Positions 7,021 to 14,423 of a DNA stretch of 34,694 bases are shown one piece after another (position 1 is the first letter of the stretch; the number at the start of each line of letters is the position of its first letter). The notes under the pieces were generated by a model. That model did not search any database and was not told the origin of the DNA. It saw nothing but the letters and a program-made list of their open reading frames with translations. The DNA lies in the NCBI GenBank assembly GCA_018266555.1, contig JAFEAF010000030.1, positions 1 to 34,694 on the forward strand, written 5' to 3'. Position numbers and translations under genes: made by a program. Origin of the DNA: Bacteroidota bacterium (GTDB lineage: Bacteria; Bacteroidota; Bacteroidia; Chitinophagales; Chitinophagaceae).

Positions 7021-7977
7021 ATGCAAACTACAACCGAGAATATTCTTAATGTCACTTTGCTGGAGCCCAGGCAAAAGCACCCAACAATTTTCAATCGCTT
7101 TGATGAACTGAGTGAGGGGGAAAGTCTCACCATTCACAACGATCATGATCCCAAACCACTCTATTATCAATTGTTGAGTGAACGGGGAAATATATTTGTT
7201 TGGGAATATATTGAAAAAGGGCCACAATGGTGGAAGATCAGGATTACTAAAAGATTGACGGGTGAACAGGATGAAACCCTGGGCGAAATTGCTGCAAAAG
7301 ATTTGCGTAAGGCACAAATATTTAAGAAATATGGACTTGACTTTTGTTGCGGAGGAAAAAAGACGGTAAAGGAAGCCTGCCGTGAAAAAGGTCTGGATGT
7401 AACAACGATTGAACAGGAATTACAGAAAGCAGATAAAATGCCTGCTACCCGTCCTTTGCCATACAATGAATGGAGTCTTGATTTCCTGACCGATTATATC
7501 GTTAATACTCATCATAGTTATATTGTAAAAACTTTGCCGGATATCAGGGCGTATGCAGCAAAAGTAATGCAGGTTCATGGCAGCCGGCATCCGGAATTGG
7601 TAACAATTCGACAATTGGTGGAAGAAATGAATTCCGAATTAATGTCTCACATGGTGAAAGAGGAAAAAGTTTTATTTCCGTATATAAAAGAATTAGTAGC
7701 AGCTACCAATGGAAAGCAACCTCTGCAGGCTTCTCATTTTGGAACAGTGCAAAACCCGATAAACATGATGATCATGGAACATGAGGCAGTAGCCGAAGAT
7801 CTATCTGAGATCCGGGAGCTTTCTAATAATTATACTTTACCCGAAGATGCCTGTGCCAGCTACAGTTTATTATACCGGTTGCTTGATGAATTTGACCAGG
7901 ATCTTATTCTGCACGTTCATCTTGAAAACAATATTTTATTTCCGAAGGCCCTGGAATTGGAAAAAAAATTAAAATGA
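7021..7977 (+). CDS. ric: iron-sulfur cluster repair di-iron protein with DUF2249 domain (RIC/ScdA/YtfE type)
   Basis: This 318-residue cytoplasmic protein joins three domains. Residues about 8-78 are a DUF2249 domain with its conserved NDHDPKPL motif. Residues about 84-140 are ScdA_N (DUF542) with YGLDFCCGG and Cys109-Cys110. Residues about 150-318 are a hemerythrin-like bundle. Matching spacing to YtfE suggests the di-iron ligands H165, H210, E214, H254, H298 and E302. RIC proteins repair Fe-S clusters or handle NO after nitrosative damage. The usual family member has about 220 residues, so the N-terminal DUF2249 is an added module. It heads an operon of at least seven genes, with a -7 box and a palindrome just upstream. 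Its stop overlaps the next ATG (ATGA). Confidence 0.9.
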   Translation: MQTTTENILNVTLLEPRQKHPTIFNRFDELSEGESLTIHNDHDPKPLYYQLLSERGNIFVWEYIEKGPQWWKIRITKRLTGEQDETLGEIAAKDLRKAQIFKKYGLDFCCGGKKTVKEACREKGLDVTTIEQELQKADKMPATRPLPYNEWSLDFLTDYIVNTHHSYIVKTLPDIRAYAAKVMQVHGSRHPELVTIRQLVEEMNSELMSHMVKEEKVLFPYIKELVAATNGKQPLQASHFGTVQNPINMMIMEHEAVAEDLSEIRELSNNYTLPEDACASYSLLYRLLDEFDQDLILHVHLENNILFPKALELEKKLK

Positions 7978-8474
7978 AAGATAGCAAACCCATAAACCGC
8001 CACAAAGCTCTTGTTTCATTCTCCAAAGACCATCATTTCGGTTTATTGCTAGGATGGAAGATCAGCCAAGGCCTTGAAAAGGGTATTTCGCCGGAACGGA
8101 TCAGTAATTATGTGCTTTATATTTTTGATAATGATCTTTCCAGGCTATTCAAAGAAGAAGCCACTTTGCTTTTCTCGTTGTTGCCGTTAAATGATCCTCT
8201 TCGGGAAAAAGCAGAAATCCAACAGGGTTCCCTGTTTCAGCTTATTGAATCTATCAGGACAAATAAGGATCAGCCTCAGGTATTGAAACAGTTATCAGCT
8301 GAACTTGAAGAGCATATACGGTTTCTAGAACGAGAATTGTTCAATCATTTGCAGGAACAGGTTATATCTGCAGAGTTTGAAAATATTTCCTCAAGACTTT
8401 CCAATAGCAGCAGGACCATTGAAGATGCATGGCAGGATATTTTCTGGCAAATCAACAATTCATCATCCCAATGA
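7974..8474 (+). CDS. hemerythrin-like (HHE) domain protein
   Basis: This 166-residue, mostly helical soluble protein resembles the hemerythrin/HHE family: KDHHFGLLLGWKI at residues 18-30, FKEEATLLFSLL at 59-70 and EEHIRFLERELF at 112-123. Some ligands differ from the textbook set. The His of the usual HFxxEE motif is not visible before E61-E62, and Leu replaces Glu four residues after H114. It may therefore bind iron weakly or differently. Related proteins bind O2, NO or iron. It overlaps the RIC stop by ATGA and overlaps the following lipoprotein start in the same way, so it is surely co-translated with the NO operon. Confidence 0.8.
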   Translation: MKDSKPINRHKALVSFSKDHHFGLLLGWKISQGLEKGISPERISNYVLYIFDNDLSRLFKEEATLLFSLLPLNDPLREKAEIQQGSLFQLIESIRTNKDQPQVLKQLSAELEEHIRFLERELFNHLQEQVISAEFENISSRLSNSSRTIEDAWQDIFWQINNSSSQ

Positions 8475-8941
8475 ATCGAGTTTTAAGATACAAGGAGCTC
8501 CTGATAAGCCTTCTGATGACAGTTTGGATCTGTGCCTGTCAAACGGGGGGTAGTAATAATCAACAAATAGCAGATAGCCAGACTATACACCAGGATAGCC
8601 ATGAAAAACCTAGTGCGGTTCTCACACTTAATAATGGTGCAAAATGGAAAGCAGATTCCACTTCTTTCATGCATGTGGAAGATTTAAAAAGTATTGCTGA
8701 AAAAGCACTGAAGACTGACCCTGTAAATTTTAAGGATATTGCGTCTCAATTGCAGGAAAGTATAAACCGGCTGATAAATGATTGTAAAATGAAAGGCCCG
8801 GATCACGAAGCTTTGCATTGGTGGCTGGAGCCTTTATTAGAAAAAGTGAAATTGTTGAAAGATGCAACGAGTTCTCAAGGAACGGTACAATTAAAGGAGA
8901 TATCAGCACATTTAAATCTTTTTAAAAATTATTTTGACTAA
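8471..8941 (+). CDS. unrecognised lipoprotein of the NO operon
   Basis: This 156-residue protein starts at the ATG overlapping the previous stop (ATGA); a longer upstream reading is unlikely because it would bury the signal. After MNRVLRYKELLISLLMTVW comes ICAC, a plausible lipobox, so it is probably lipid-anchored on the outer side of a membrane. The mature part begins with a Ser/Asn/Gln-rich linker. A helical domain follows with LNNGAKWKAD, a Cys at CKMKG, and DHEALHWWLEPLLEKV. I do not know a name for this domain. Its His and Cys residues could bind metal or heme, but nothing proves it. Its position between a hemerythrin-like gene and a DUF1858/DUF2249 gene ties it to NO stress. Confidence 0.75.
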   Translation: MNRVLRYKELLISLLMTVWICACQTGGSNNQQIADSQTIHQDSHEKPSAVLTLNNGAKWKADSTSFMHVEDLKSIAEKALKTDPVNFKDIASQLQESINRLINDCKMKGPDHEALHWWLEPLLEKVKLLKDATSSQGTVQLKEISAHLNLFKNYFD

Positions 8942-9747
8942 TGGTTATTAATGCCAATACGAAGATTTCTGCTTTATTGAAGCAACACCCGGATGCATTG
9001 GAAACAATTGTGAGTATTTCGCCTAAATTCAAAAAATTACATAACCCCTTCCTGAGAAAAATTATGGCTTCAAGAACGACGATAGCCATGGCTTCGAGAC
9101 TTGGTGGTTGCAGCGTAAATGATTTTTTCAGCAAGTTGCAACCATTAGGCTTTGAGATAGATAAGGAAACAATAGAAGATATTTCTGTTAAAGGAGCTAT
9201 TCCCGAGTTTTTAAAAAATTCAGATACAAATAAAATCATTGATCTCGATGTCCGGCCTGTATTTGATTCGGGGAAAGATCCATTAAGTATCATAATGCAA
9301 AAGGTAAAGCAGTTGCAGTCAGGGCAGGTACTGAAGATCATCAATACTTTTGAACCTACACCATTGATACACTTACTCGGAAAGCAGGGATTTGAATCTT
9401 ATACAGATATCATTGAGCCTGATCTTATTCATACCTTTTTTTATAAAAAATCATCTAATACTTTTAACCTGGATGCAAAAGCTGTTTCCGATTCAAAAGA
9501 TTGGGAGCAGGTTCTTCAAAGATTCAGAGAGCAGCTTGTTACCATTGATGTGAGACACTTAGAAATGCCCTTACCCATGCATACAATTCTGGAAGCATTG
9601 AGTAGTTTACCTGATGGTAAGGCTTTATACGTTTATCATAAACGCATTCCGGTTTTTCTCTTGCCGGAGTTGCAGGAACAAAAATTTAATTTTCGGATTA
9701 AAGAAATCAAAGAGGGCGAAGTGCATCTTTTGATTTACAGAGATTAA
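8941..9747 (+). CDS. DUF1858-DUF2249-DUF2249 protein
   Basis: This 268-residue soluble protein has three parts. Residues about 1-70 form a DUF1858 domain (NTKISALLKQHPDALETIV, then FKKLHNPFLRKIMAS and MASRLGGCSVNDF). Residues about 95-165 form a DUF2249 domain (LDVRP, LKIINTFEPTPLIHLL), and residues about 190-268 form a second, weaker copy (IDVRHLEMPLPMHTILEAL). The NDHDP motif seen in the RIC protein is here NTFEP and then HKRIP, so the repeats have diverged. DUF1858 is found with hybrid-cluster and NO-related proteins; the exact role is unknown. The stop of the lipoprotein overlaps its ATG by one base (TAATG). It is followed after one base by the NnrS-like gene. Confidence 0.85.
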   Translation: MVINANTKISALLKQHPDALETIVSISPKFKKLHNPFLRKIMASRTTIAMASRLGGCSVNDFFSKLQPLGFEIDKETIEDISVKGAIPEFLKNSDTNKIIDLDVRPVFDSGKDPLSIIMQKVKQLQSGQVLKIINTFEPTPLIHLLGKQGFESYTDIIEPDLIHTFFYKKSSNTFNLDAKAVSDSKDWEQVLQRFREQLVTIDVRHLEMPLPMHTILEALSSLPDGKALYVYHKRIPVFLLPELQEQKFNFRIKEIKEGEVHLLIYRD

Positions 9748-9748
9748 A

Positions 9749-11041
9749 ATGTTTCCTCCCATAGGAAATAATACCAGTTCTACCACAACTTCATACAAAG
9801 TTGTTTTACCTTTTTATATTTATGCAGCACTGATGTTTCTTAGTGCAACAACTTTTCTTGTTCTCAAAACAAATGATATCACTAAACATTATTTTCAACC
9901 TTATACATTGGCAATAACACATATGATGGCGCTGGGCTGGGGTACAATGATTATTCTCGGAGCATCTCATCAGCTGGTTCCGGTGCTTATTGAAGGAAGA
10001 TTATTCAGTAACGGACTAGCTTATGCTTCTTTTGTACTGGCAGCAACCGGTATTCCCATGCTCATCTATGGTTTTTTTTCTTTTGATATGGGATGGCCTG
10101 CTCAGTGTGGCGGCGAACTCATTATTACTGCCATCATTTGTTTTTTAATGAATATAGGAATTAGCATTATTAAAAGTAAAACTGAAAGTGTACATGCCAT
10201 TTTCGTATTTACAGCTTCAGTTTGGCTCCTGCTTACCGCTTTAATTGGATTGTTGCTGATCTATAATTTCCAATATCATTTTTTACCTGATGATTCCATT
10301 GAATATTTGCCTCTTCATGCCCACCTGGGAGTTGCTGGCTGGTTCTTATTATTAATCATCGGAGTGGGCTCCCGGCTGATACCTATGTTTCTGATATCAA
10401 AATACAGTAATGTTTCTATTCTTTGGTGGATCTACAGCCTGATCAATGCGGGGTTGATAACTTTTATTATTATTTTTTTAAACAATCTTCGCAGACAATT
10501 TTTTTCTATACCCATACTATTGATTACTACCGGTGTTTTGTTATTTGCCTGTTACTGTTACAGGGGATATAAAGAACGGATACGCAAAAAAGTAGATGAG
10601 CAAATGAAAATGTCTTTGCTTGCCGTTATCATGATGATATTGCCTATTATATTCCTGGTATTCATTATTTTATTGCTATTGATTACTTCTTCGGAAAATA
10701 TAAATCTTATCATTGCATATGGTTTCGTGATATTCTTTGGATGGATCACAGCTATTATTCTTGGGATGACATTTAAAACACTTCCGTTTATTATTTGGAA
10801 TAAGGTATATCATCACCTGGCTGGTAAGCATAAGACGCCAAACCCAAAAGACCTTTTTAGTGCGGGAGTATTTAAATGGATGAGCTTAAGTTTTATTGCA
10901 GGTTTCGCATTATTTGTTTGTGCTGTTTTATTAAAAATTCCCTTTATACTTAAGCCGGCAGTATTTCTGTTACTGATCACTGCATTTTTATATAACTGGA
11001 ATGTATTAAAATTGTTATTACATAAACCGGTTTTGTTATGA
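9749..11041 (+). CDS. NnrS-like / heme-copper oxidase-like membrane protein
   Basis: This 430-residue protein has about 12 membrane helices. It carries histidines placed as in NnrS and subunit-I-like proteins: H58 in LAITHMMALGWGTM, H74 in GASHQLVPV, and the pair H190/H192 in LHAHLGVAGW. A later GWITAIILGMTFKTLP is also typical. It lacks the HH pair and other CuB ligands of true oxidases, so it is probably a heme protein of the membrane and not an oxidase. NnrS protects cells against NO and related stress and is often controlled by NO sensors. The start at 9,749 lies one base after the previous stop, and the end overlaps the next ATG by four bases. The assignment to NnrS itself is at family level only. 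Confidence 0.75.
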   Translation: MFPPIGNNTSSTTTSYKVVLPFYIYAALMFLSATTFLVLKTNDITKHYFQPYTLAITHMMALGWGTMIILGASHQLVPVLIEGRLFSNGLAYASFVLAATGIPMLIYGFFSFDMGWPAQCGGELIITAIICFLMNIGISIIKSKTESVHAIFVFTASVWLLLTALIGLLLIYNFQYHFLPDDSIEYLPLHAHLGVAGWFLLLIIGVGSRLIPMFLISKYSNVSILWWIYSLINAGLITFIIIFLNNLRRQFFSIPILLITTGVLLFACYCYRGYKERIRKKVDEQMKMSLLAVIMMILPIIFLVFIILLLLITSSENINLIIAYGFVIFFGWITAIILGMTFKTLPFIIWNKVYHHLAGKHKTPNPKDLFSAGVFKWMSLSFIAGFALFVCAVLLKIPFILKPAVFLLLITAFLYNWNVLKLLLHKPVLL

Positions 11042-11361
11042 ATGTGACCACAAACGATAATTTGAGAAGTACTATTGCACTGGCAGCACTACATAATGTA
11101 ATGGATCCTGAGATTGGCCTGAATATAGTGGATCTGGGATTAATTTATCAGTTGGATTTTGATGACCCGGGGATGAAACTGTATTGTACCATGACACTAA
11201 CTACACAGTTCTGCCCGATGGGAGAATCTATCACTGATGCTGCTAAAGAAGTATTGCATGATGCATTTCCGGAGTATGAAACAATTATAAACCTGACTTT
11301 TGATCCACCGTGGAGACATGACCGCATCTCCGAAGAAGGTAAAAATTTCTTAAATCTTTAA
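11038..11361 (+). CDS. metal-sulfur cluster assembly factor, DUF59/MIP18 family
   Basis: This 107-residue soluble protein of the PaaD/SufT/MIP18 type shows MDPEIGLNIVDLGLIY at residues about 22-37, TMTLTTQFCPMGES with Cys59, and a C-terminal NLTFDPPWRHDRISEEG. Proteins of this family help to build or deliver Fe-S clusters. In this operon it most likely serves repair of clusters damaged by NO, beside the RIC protein. The ATG overlaps the stop of the NnrS-like gene (ATGA). The Rrf2 regulator follows after three bases, so supply of an Fe-S cluster to that regulator is also possible (inference). Confidence 0.88.
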   Translation: MNVTTNDNLRSTIALAALHNVMDPEIGLNIVDLGLIYQLDFDDPGMKLYCTMTLTTQFCPMGESITDAAKEVLHDAFPEYETIINLTFDPPWRHDRISEEGKNFLNL

Positions 11362-11364
11362 TAT

Positions 11365-11796
11365 ATGCTGAGCCTGACCTGTAAAACTTCCATTAAAGCC
11401 GTAATCTTTCTCGCTTCAAAATTTGAAAAAAATGAAAAGGCAGGAATTAAAGAAATTGCAGAATTCATTCATGCCAGCGAACATACAGTTGGCAAACTGT
11501 TGCAAACACTGGTAAAAGAAAGAGTGATCTGCAGCAGCAAAGGGCCCCATGGAGGGTTTTATATCACCGCTAAACAAATTCAGGCTCCTATTATTTGCAT
11601 TGTAGAGGCTATTGATGGTAAACAGCTTTTTGAAGAGTGCGGACTGGGGCTTAGCAAGTGTTCTGCTTCTCATCCCTGCCCCTTACATAACGACTACAAA
11701 AAGATTCGTGATCAATTCAAGAGAATGTGTATGGAAAAAAAGATAGGCAATCTCCGTGAAACAGTAAGTGAGGGATTCGCTTACCTGTTCGGGTGA
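11365..11796 (+). CDS. Rrf2-family transcription regulator, NsrR-like
   Basis: This 143-residue protein has an N-terminal winged helix-turn-helix (EIAEFIHASEHTVGKLLQTL at about residues 30-49) and the Rrf2 wing GPHGGFYI. Three cysteines, C92, C99 and C105 (spacing x6 and x5), lie in the loop where NsrR and IscR bind an Fe-S cluster; NsrR proteins show nearly the same spacing. NsrR loses DNA binding when NO attacks its cluster, which turns on detoxification genes. Being the last gene of the RIC operon, it probably controls that operon, perhaps through the 26-bp palindrome at 6,958. IscR-like or RsrR-like roles cannot be excluded. The gene after it is convergent. Confidence 0.88.
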   Translation: MLSLTCKTSIKAVIFLASKFEKNEKAGIKEIAEFIHASEHTVGKLLQTLVKERVICSSKGPHGGFYITAKQIQAPIICIVEAIDGKQLFEECGLGLSKCSASHPCPLHNDYKKIRDQFKRMCMEKKIGNLRETVSEGFAYLFG

Positions 11797-11848
11797 TATA
11801 TTTCCAGGAAGAATTGTAATGCTGCCTGAAATGAATAATTAAGATCCT

Positions 11849-13012
11849 TTACAAAATTTTATTTGTTTCACTTTTTCTTTCCGGGGATGGATCCGGGAGT
11901 TCTTTAAACAAGGAAAGTAGAGGGTGCTTTTTGTGAGAATAAACTACTGATAAGTTTTTAACCAGGACTGTTACAACAATCATGAAAATCATAAGCAATG
12001 CCAATGCCCATTCCTGATTCATACTTTGCATCCAGAACACTTCCAGCAATATTACACTATGAATAAAACAAATAAGCCTGGTGGTATATGTATGACTGAA
12101 TCCTGCCCTCATCAGCAAATGATGAATATGTATTTTATCAGCGAGGAATGGAGATTTCCCATTATATATCCGCAATGAAAAGACACGTAATGTATCAAAT
12201 ACAGGAATCAAGACAATCCCCAATGTAAAAATGGGCGCATGCTGCAACACCGGATGAGTAGAGTACGCATTACTTTGCATAAGCCGGATACAAAGAATGG
12301 CAATGGAAAAACCAAGCACTAATGAGCCGGTATCTCCCATAAAGATCTTAGCAGGATTAAAATTGAAATATAAAAAGGCAAGAATGCCTCCTGCCATTGC
12401 AAAAGCAATCAGAGAGGAATTGAAATCATGGTTTAATCCAAGAAAGATTCCTAAGGTTATCAGACTCATGAACCCTAAACTTCCGGCGAGGCCGTCAATC
12501 CCGTCAATGAGGTTAAATGCATTCGTGATTCCCACGATAGCCAGAACTGTGAATGTATATTGCGCAAAAAGAGGCAGTTGGTACATTCCGAATAACCCTT
12601 CAAAGTTTGAGATTCGGATACCTGAAGCAGCCATCAATAATGCAACAGCAATCTGAATAATAAACTTATACCGGGCTGAAAGATTCCTTAGATCATCCAT
12701 AATCCCTAAAGCAGTAAGCACAATCAGTGAAAAGAAAAAACAGATTTGCTCCGGATCATTTTTAAAAGGAAACCAAAATAATAAAGCAGCAATCATTCCT
12801 GCAATGATGCTAATGCCGCCTAATGTCGGAATGGGAATAGTATGAATTTTCCTGGCTGACGGCATATCATACATTTCAAATTTTTTGAATAATGCAATGA
12901 CAGGAGGTATGGTGATCATTGTCACAATAAAGGCTGTCAAAAATCCAAGCAAGGCAAACTTGTAATCGTGAAATACCAGGTTGATCTGCATAAGGTGGAA
13001 TTGGTTCTTCAT
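11849..13012 (-). CDS. MraY/WecA-family glycosyl-1-phosphate transferase
   Basis: This 387-residue, roughly 11-helix membrane enzyme transfers a sugar-1-phosphate to undecaprenyl phosphate. That is the first membrane step of many surface polysaccharides. Visible motifs are MDDLRNLSARYK (D106-D107), NAFNLIDGIDGLAG (D170, D173), FMGDTGS (D227) and the HIHH group near residue 295. A longer frame begins at a TTG at 13,078; I use the ATG at 13,012 because the extra 22 residues have no counterpart in the family. An ATG at 12,991 is also possible. It is closer to WecA/TagO than to MraY because it is solitary and lies next to a glycosyltransferase, which is divergent. The exact sugar cannot be told. 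Confidence 0.85.
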   Translation of the reverse strand: MKNQFHLMQINLVFHDYKFALLGFLTAFIVTMITIPPVIALFKKFEMYDMPSARKIHTIPIPTLGGISIIAGMIAALLFWFPFKNDPEQICFFFSLIVLTALGIMDDLRNLSARYKFIIQIAVALLMAASGIRISNFEGLFGMYQLPLFAQYTFTVLAIVGITNAFNLIDGIDGLAGSLGFMSLITLGIFLGLNHDFNSSLIAFAMAGGILAFLYFNFNPAKIFMGDTGSLVLGFSIAILCIRLMQSNAYSTHPVLQHAPIFTLGIVLIPVFDTLRVFSLRIYNGKSPFLADKIHIHHLLMRAGFSHTYTTRLICFIHSVILLEVFWMQSMNQEWALALLMIFMIVVTVLVKNLSVVYSHKKHPLLSLFKELPDPSPERKSETNKIL

Positions 13013-13205
13013 CGGGTTCTTGCTTTCTATTGGGTGGAAGAATGGGATAAAAATAGAAGAAATACACGGTAAAATCAATGGCTTTCTTATTGTATTATTA
13101 CCTTTTTTTTATTGTATTCTATCGAAATAAAATAAATTACAATAATTACATTCGGACTATTACGAAGTAAAAAAACGTAATTTTCGCAATGGCAGAAGTA
13201 AATTT

Positions 13206-14396
13206 ATGGCAATAGTTATTTTCTGGTTTAGTTTGTCTTTGCTGTTTTACTGCTATGCAGGTTATGGCACACTTCTTTTCCTGTTCAATAGGGTTAAATC
13301 CTTTTTATCTATTAGCAAGATATCTGTGAAAGATGCTGAACTGGCTCCGGCCACGTTGGTAGTGGCGATGTACAATGAAGCGGCTGTTCTGGAACAAAAA
13401 ATTCAAAATACTTTAGACATAGAGTATCCCAGGGAATATCTGCAGGTGATTTTTGTAGATGATGGTTCTACTGATGGATCTTCATCAATAGTAGCGAAAT
13501 ATCCCTTTATAAAACTAATTCAACATAAAATCCGGATGGGTAAAGCAGCTGCAATAAAAACGGCTATGTTGCAGGTACAAACACCGGTAGTGATTTTTAG
13601 TGATGCTAATTCTATGCTTAATAATCAGTGTATTTTGAGAATAATGCAACATTATAAAAATTCCTCAGTGGGAGGTGTGGCTGGTGAAAAAAGAGTTACG
13701 GCTACTAGCGATAAATATGCAATAGGGGATGCTGAAGGAATTTATTGGAAGTATGAATCTTTTTTAAAAAAACAGGAAGCTGAATTTTACACAACGGTTG
13801 GTGCTGCAGGGGAATTGTATTCTATCCGTACATCATTATTTCTGATGAACGAAGATAATGTTATCACGGATGACTTTCTTATTTCCATGCGGGTTTGCCT
13901 TCAAGGCTACCGGATGGAATATGAATCGGAGGCTTATTCCATAGAAGCACCCTCGGCATCAATTCAGGATGAAGCTAAAAGGAAAATCAGGATAGCTGCC
14001 GGTACCTGCCAATCTTTTAGTTATTTAAAGGAAGCTTTGAATTTTTTTAAATTCCCTTTACTCACATTTCAATATTTTTCTCATAGGATCTTACGCTGGA
14101 TATTTTGCCCATTCCTGATTCCTCTACTGCTGATCAGTAATTTTTTTATTATATGGGATCATGGAAATAATTGTTATGAATATTTTTTATATATGCAGTT
14201 GTTGTTTTATTTGCTAGCTATGGTGGGATGGCTACTAATGCACCAGGGTCGAAAGGCAGTGATTTTTAATTATCCGTTTTATTTTGTTTTTATGAATGTT
14301 TGTATTATAAAAGGACTCTTTGTATTCTTTAACAGGAAGCATACAGCACTTTGGAAAAAATCAATGCGCACAGAAACCTCTGGTATTTCTAAGTAA
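13206..14396 (+). CDS. family 2 glycosyltransferase, membrane-bound
   Basis: This 396-residue protein has one N-terminal helix, a cytoplasmic GT-A domain and about three C-terminal helices. Motifs are VVAMYNEAAVLEQKI near residue 50, VIFVDDGSTDGSS near 90, FSDANS near 137 and TDDFLISMRV near 222. After these comes a KRKIRIAAG segment, which takes the place of the usual processive QxxRW-type motif. The arrangement resembles hyaluronan-synthase-like and poly-GlcNAc-like enzymes; the product is not clear. It is divergent from the WecA-like gene, which suggests a shared role in exopolysaccharide. The ATG follows a short AT-rich leader. It ends 27 bases before recG. Confidence 0.88.
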   Translation: MAIVIFWFSLSLLFYCYAGYGTLLFLFNRVKSFLSISKISVKDAELAPATLVVAMYNEAAVLEQKIQNTLDIEYPREYLQVIFVDDGSTDGSSSIVAKYPFIKLIQHKIRMGKAAAIKTAMLQVQTPVVIFSDANSMLNNQCILRIMQHYKNSSVGGVAGEKRVTATSDKYAIGDAEGIYWKYESFLKKQEAEFYTTVGAAGELYSIRTSLFLMNEDNVITDDFLISMRVCLQGYRMEYESEAYSIEAPSASIQDEAKRKIRIAAGTCQSFSYLKEALNFFKFPLLTFQYFSHRILRWIFCPFLIPLLLISNFFIIWDHGNNCYEYFLYMQLLFYLLAMVGWLLMHQGRKAVIFNYPFYFVFMNVCIIKGLFVFFNRKHTALWKKSMRTETSGISK

Positions 14397-14423
14397 TATT
14401 GCTTGAAATAATAAAAAATCAAA

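Noticed and set aside
11797-11848. A terminator after the Rrf2 gene.
   Set aside because: Only a weak imperfect stem (TTCcAGG/CCTGAA) is present and no T-run follows.
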